Assembly: GCF_030272615.1 (NCBI RefSeq)
Contig: NC_081413.1
Span: 18,612,285-18,676,284 of the forward strand
Direction of reading: 5' to 3'
DNA from: Cryptomeria japonica
Taxonomy: Eukaryota; Streptophyta; Pinopsida; Cupressales; Cupressaceae
Length of the DNA stretch: 64,000 nt
Part shown: piece by piece, positions 59,822 to 64,000 of the stretch
Numbering within the stretch: position 1 is the first letter of the stretch
Layout of the letters: each line of letters starts with the position of its first letter
The notes under the pieces: model-generated
Told to the model about the DNA's origin: nothing
Databases searched by the model: none
What the model saw: only the letters and a program-made list of their open reading frames with translations
Program-made: the position numbers and the translations under genes

Positions 59822-60683
59822 ATGGGTTCTTCTAAGTTTCATCTCTTAACTCCTCATAATTATGCTACTTGGAAAATTGATGCATGGAGTAAACTTATGG
59901 AAATAGGACTAACTCATTATATTGATGGAACTATTGTTGCTCCCACCGATCCTAAGGCTGATCCTGTTGGTCACTTGGATTGGCTCACTAAAAATATCAT
60001 GGCAATTGGTACCTTAAGAAAGTATGTATCAAAGGATCTCATTTTCCATATTGAGAAATGTACTCTAATCAAGGATGCTTGGCAAAAGTTTCAAGACTTG
60101 TATGGTCAAGTTGATGAGATTAGGGGATATCAAATTGATAGTGATCTCACCATGTTAGATCCCAAGAAATTTGATACTATACAAGATTATGTCACTAAGG
60201 AAAAAGACTTGAGGGCACAACTCAAGGATTTTGGCATTGATAAGAAGGATACTCAATTGATCTTCAATTTGATGGGCAAACTTCCACAAGAATATGCAAC
60301 ATTTGTTTCTAGTTTCCAAACCCATAGGATGACAATGGGTTCAATTTACACAATGCCTACATTTGATGCTTTCGACGAAATGTTGATGATGGAACAAACT
60401 AATCTGATAAGCATGGGAATTCTTAAGGCTTCTAAGTCTCAAGCATTGGTGGCAAATCAAGGGAACAAAGGAAATTGAGGAAAGGACAACTCAAACAAGA
60501 AGAAATGACAATCAAAGCCTAAGGACAAAGCATCACCTTCTCCACAAAAAGGAGATTCATCCTCTTCCAAGAGGGACAATTCACCAAAGAGGGAGAGACC
60601 TACTTGTGCCTATTGTAAAAAGTTTGGTCATGAGGAGCATTGTTGCCATTCTAAGAAGATTGATGAGCTCACACACAGTTGGC
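59822..60683 (+). pseudogene. Copia gag with zinc knuckle, truncated
   Basis: ATG 59822 (MGSSKFHLLTPHNYATWKID) starts a UBN2-type gag of good length: YATWKIDAWSKLMEIGL, DAWQKFQDLYG (60078-60110) and FNLMGKLPQEYATFVSSF (60264-60317). TGA at 60476 and 60506 interrupt a Lys/Ser-rich linker, then in the same frame CAYCKKFGHEEHCC (60605-60646) forms a CCHC knuckle. The frame is cut near 60683 by the LTR at 60689; protease and pol are not in the window. Gag would form particles and bind RNA. Confidence 0.85.
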
Positions 60684-60688
60684 ATTTT

Positions 60689-61855
60689 TGATGATTGATG
60701 TTGTGATTGTCATTCATGGACACACACTTGGTTTGAGATCACTTTTTGTATGTATGAGTTAAAGCTCAACCAGTATTTGTTCCAACTGATATGATGTATT
60801 ATAGTCTTTAGACTCGGTGTTTTGCAGAAAGTGTTTACCGGTCTCAAGTGGTATGAAGACCCCAAGCGGTTTCAGGATCTCAAGCGGTATGAAGAAATGA
60901 AGCAGCACAACTCATATTTCCCAGTCTTCATTTTGTCAAACCGGCAACCGATATTTTGCTTAAACTGGTATTTTATATGAACTGGTAATACTCTGTGATG
61001 AGTTACCAACCGACATTTTATGATGAGTTACCATCCACCGATTGTTTTGTGGTGCCGACACTCTGGCAGTGCTTTTTGTGTCGTGTTACCAAATATGTCC
61101 AGATGCATTGAACCTAGGAAATTGTATTGTAATCCTATTGGACCAACATGAAATTAGATTCCTTTATCAGGACATCATGTCTAGGGCTTTAGGTTGTTTC
61201 TAGGGTTTAAGGTGGTTGATGAGTTTTTGTAAGTGTGAATATAGAAGAGAAGTTTAGGTCTGTGAGAGAAGGTAGAGTGTGAATGTGTTGAAGACTGAAG
61301 TAATGTTGGAATGCATTAGGAATGAGCTGTCAAGGATCTAACCAAGCAATCTGTGCTATTTGCAAGATCACTGACTTGTTGATTACTCGCATCTTCGACA
61401 AGTCTGAAACCCTTAACCGGGTAGGCCCAAAAAGCCTTTTGTAAATCCTCTAACAAGGTGGTTCACATCTGGATCTAAAATCCTCTAGCAAGGTAGTCTT
61501 TAATCGGACTTATCTCCTAACAGAGATTGAGATTCCTAACAGGATCTATTCTGGTAAACAACATTTTATGACCTTAACCGGTCTGACCTTAACCGACCTG
61601 GTTCCTATTCTGCAGATAGTTACTTGTGAGTTTCATCTCACCGTGGTTTTCCCATTTGGGTTTTTACATCAAAATTTCTTGTATTATGGTGATTGTGCTT
61701 ATGTGGGTGAATGGATTATTTGCTATTTGGTTTGCATGTGTGCTAACTAATTTGTTTGCTAAACTGTTTTACCGGTTTACCGCTAGACTAGTAAAGTGTT
61801 TAAGTACAGTAATTTTTGGCATACTAATTCACCTCCCCCCTCTTAGTATTCATCT
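60689..61855 (+). repeat. 5' LTR of a copia element
   Basis: 1167 bp, TGATGATTGATG to TATTCATCT (CATCA in the copy at 291-295), with the CACCTCCCCCCTCTTAGT tract before the end. Preceded by ATTTT (60684-60688) as likely target duplication. Rich in ACCGGT words. The second half matches 1-295. Confidence 0.8.
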
Positions 61856-61857
61856 AT

Positions 61858-61870
61858 TGGTATCAGAGCC
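61858..61870 (+). promoter_or_regulatory. Copia primer binding site (initiator tRNA-Met type)
   Basis: TGGTATCAGAGCC two bases after the LTR. Confidence 0.9.
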
Positions 61871-61905
61871 AACCTTTCTATAAGTCTAACCACTTGGAAA
61901 GAGAT

Positions 61906-63170
61906 ATGGGGGAATACACTGTGAGGGAACTTACTCATCGTCTCACTCAGTCTGAGCAAGCCTATGATGAACTTATGGTCAAATATAAGGCCTCTCAGAC
62001 AAAAAGGAGAGAACATGCTAAAAAACTAATGGAGCTAACTGAAAATAGTTCCTCTGATGAAGCGGACATGGAAGCCCTAATTCAAGAAGTAGAAAAGATG
62101 AATGAATCTAATTCCAACCTAAGAAAGGAGTTGGAAGGACTGACTATCCGAATGTGTCAAGAGCTTGAGAACCAGAGGAAAGCTGAAGATCTTGTAAAAG
62201 ACAGAGATCATGAGATCTCCAAGTTAAAACAAGAAATCAGTTCCCTAACCGCTCAACTCCATGCGAGCAAAGTGGAAAAGGAAGACATGCAAGGAGAATT
62301 GAACATAGCCATCTCCAAGAATGCAAACTTGATGGAAACAAATGCTGCTATTTCCAAAGAACTTCTGAGTCAAAGGAAATACTTGCTAAGTTCAACAAGA
62401 GTACTGTTAAGCTAGAGCAAAAGCTTGAATTGACCAAACCTGTCAAGAATACTGATGGACTTGGTTACTCCAATCATGAGGAAGGTGAGACCTGTAGTGC
62501 AAATGCTGAAGCATCGAAGAAGCATCTGGCATTCAAAGGTAAAGGTAAGCAAAAGTTCAAACGTGTTTGCTTTAACTGTCTTAAAGAAGGACATACTGCT
62601 AATGTGTGTAGGAGCAAAGCCTACAATAATTTTCCTTACTTTATAAACAATGTACCTAGATCCAATAATTTCAATGGTAATTGTTATGCATGCAACAAGT
62701 TTGGGCATAGAGCATCTGAATGCAGGTCTGTTATGAACAACACTGGAAGATATCCTCAGAGGACTTAAGGAGTTGGTCCAGAACCTTTTGTGAACTAAAA
62801 TCCCAACCGGTTTAATACCTTTAATCATCAGTCAGGTAGCGGTGGCTATCAAGCGACAACCAGATGGAGAGCAAACTGTTTGATTTGTCATTGTCATGGT
62901 CACACTATTGCAACATGTAGGAGGAAGAATGGTAACATGAATAATGGACCATGGAGAGCACCTGGAATGGTCTACTATCATTGCAATGAATTGGGTCACA
63001 TTGCCAAATTTTGTAGAACAAGAAAGAACATATCGGATGACATACCGGTCACTCCGGAAGGAAAGATTGATATTGAAACTGTTCAAGCGGATATGAACAA
63101 AACCTAGAAAAAGAAACCAGGAGTGTTGCAAGAAGAACCGGTTTCTGCACCTAGTGTGGAAATTTCATAA
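61906..63170 (+). pseudogene. Copia gag-like protein: coiled coil plus zinc knuckles
   Basis: ATG 61906 (MGEYTVRELTHRL) follows the PBS closely. About 150 residues are coiled-coil-like (Glu/Lys/Leu heptads, no Pro). A one-base shift near 62375 leads into frame 0 with CFNCLKEGHTANVC (62569), CYACNKFGHRASEC (62683) and CLICHCHGHTIATC (62878). A fourth, YYHCNELGHIAKFC (about 62973), has Tyr for the first Cys. Stops at 62766, about 62796 and 63105; end at TAA 63168. The UBN2-type front half usual for copia gag is absent and no protease, integrase or RT follows, so the element is non-autonomous. Coiled coil plus knuckle resembles the back half of SIRE/Maximus-type gag. Confidence 0.75.
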
Positions 63171-63624
63171 CCGACAAACTAAGCTACAAAAAGCTTAGGG
63201 GGAGCAAACGGTGAAATATCTCGAACCCCCGGTTGACACCAGTAAAAGACCTTAACTGGTATGAGATACCTGTCAGTCGGCAGAAGACCGGAAATGGTAA
63301 AAGGCAAATTAGGGTTTACACCCTAATAGTGGAGCATTTATTATGGTAGGTGGAGAACCTATTTAAAAGGAATTTTCAAATCATTTCTCACTTATCATTT
63401 TTCGAGCGAAGAAGTTTTTCAAGTTTAGAGCAAAGAAAAGCGATTTACACTGTGATTCAAAGAATTTATCAAAATCATGAAGAAGAATCTGAGGCAATCA
63501 TCTATTGGAGAAGTGTAGAACGCAAAGCGGTTTTTCAGTAACCGAAGGAGTGTGAAGTGAAGTTCAAATTGTGAAGCCCTAAATTTTGATCTACGAAGGT
63601 ATTTTTCAAAATTCCCTGTTTATC
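63171..63624 (+). promoter_or_regulatory. Spacer with PPT-like tract and promoter-like segment
   Basis: AGCTTAGGGGGAGCAAACGG at 63190-63210 looks like a copia polypurine tract, but no LTR follows. A TATA-like TATTTAAAA lies at 63360-63368, and 260 bp of AG-rich leader then runs to the ATG at 63625. This would suit an internal promoter for the next ORF. Prediction from sequence only. Confidence 0.4.
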
Positions 63625-64000
63625 ATGGCTTCCGCATCACATGCTAGCTCTATTGCACCTGTTGATTCTATGGACTTTATTCAATGGAAGTCAAAATATA
63701 ATGCCCTGTCTCAAATACCTGCTGGTGTTATAGTAGAAGAAGGCATTTATGATTACATAGACTGTAAAATCGAAGACCTAGGGTCTCTTGTGATCCACTC
63801 CCAGTTAAGTTTGTTCTATGGGAAGGATAAGAAGATTAAACTAGAATTCAACATTCTAGAAAAGAAGAAACTTCACAACACAGTCTATTTTCTTGAAGAA
63901 TTTTTAGATGATCACATTCACATTATTCTAAGTAGGGTACACGGTGATAAGATGTACTTAGAATGGATGCATGATATCACACCTGAAGTGATTCATGCCA
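63625..64000 (+). CDS. Unknown ORF in place of pol, open to window end
   Basis: ATG 63625 opens 125 codons without a stop up to the window edge (MASASHASSIAPVDSMDFIQ...). That is unlike nearly all other frames here. It is acidic and Lys-rich with alternating hydrophobics, with no transmembrane segment, signal peptide or zinc motif visible. It follows a gag-like gene of a copia element but shares no feature with protease, integrase or RT. It may be an env-position ORF, or a captured host gene in a non-autonomous element. Function unknown. Confidence 0.6.
   Translation, partial: MASASHASSIAPVDSMDFIQWKSKYNALSQIPAGVIVEEGIYDYIDCKIEDLGSLVIHSQLSLFYGKDKKIKLEFNILEKKKLHNTVYFLEEFLDDHIHIILSRVHGDKMYLEWMHDITPEVIHA

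Overview
The window is eukaryotic plant nuclear DNA made almost entirely of nested, decayed LTR retrotransposons. I see no intact host gene, no rRNA or tRNA gene and no prokaryotic feature. The very long element bodies (18.6 kb and 12.7 kb), LTRs of up to 4.4 kb, Tat-like gypsy elements and slow decay by point mutation suggest a large seed-plant genome, possibly a gymnosperm. The species is inference and not proven.

Layout: (1) 1-295 is the end of a copia LTR that sits inside a Tat-like Ty3/gypsy element (296-10189, + strand). That element is unusual in having a second RNase H domain between protease and reverse transcriptase. After the integrase come an array of hairpin-bearing repeats and a very long extra reading frame. 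(2) 10195-41445 is a LARD-like element with ~4.4 kb LTRs, a 3.7 kb non-coding interior, a Met-initiator PBS, a PPT and a CCTAA target duplication. Its LTRs carry a GC-rich palindromic minisatellite upstream of a TATA-like box. (3) Inserted in the right LTR of that element is a complete 18.6 kb Tat-like gypsy element on the minus strand (21166-39758, target duplication AGTAT). It has 1.4 kb LTRs, a single-frame gag-pol of 2429 codons broken only by nonsense codons, and a plant mobile domain (PMD) gene in antisense between pol and the 3' LTR. (4) 41451-48437 is a patchwork of copia and other LTR remnants and microsatellites. (5) 50.5-57.75 kb holds two tail-to-tail, intron-containing, decayed genes. 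One is a proline/serine/threonine-rich gene with small exons (+). The other encodes an RNase H-fold, transposase-like protein (-). A palindrome cluster flanks them on the left, and 359-bp and 52-bp tandem arrays lie between them. This is my best candidate for an undescribed mobile system. (6) 57.8-60.7 kb is a copia element with LTR, PBS, GC-rich leader and gag. It is cut by (7) a second copia element (60689 to the end) that has gag with several zinc knuckles but no pol, and instead an intact unknown ORF running off the window behind a promoter-like spacer.

Nearly every in-frame stop in the two gypsy elements can be explained by one C-to-T change in a CAG, CAA or CGA codon, as expected from long residence as methylated DNA. 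Order of events from nesting: the gypsy element at 296 and perhaps the flank at 41451 are oldest, then the LARD, then the minus-strand gypsy element. All coordinates and translations were worked out by hand.
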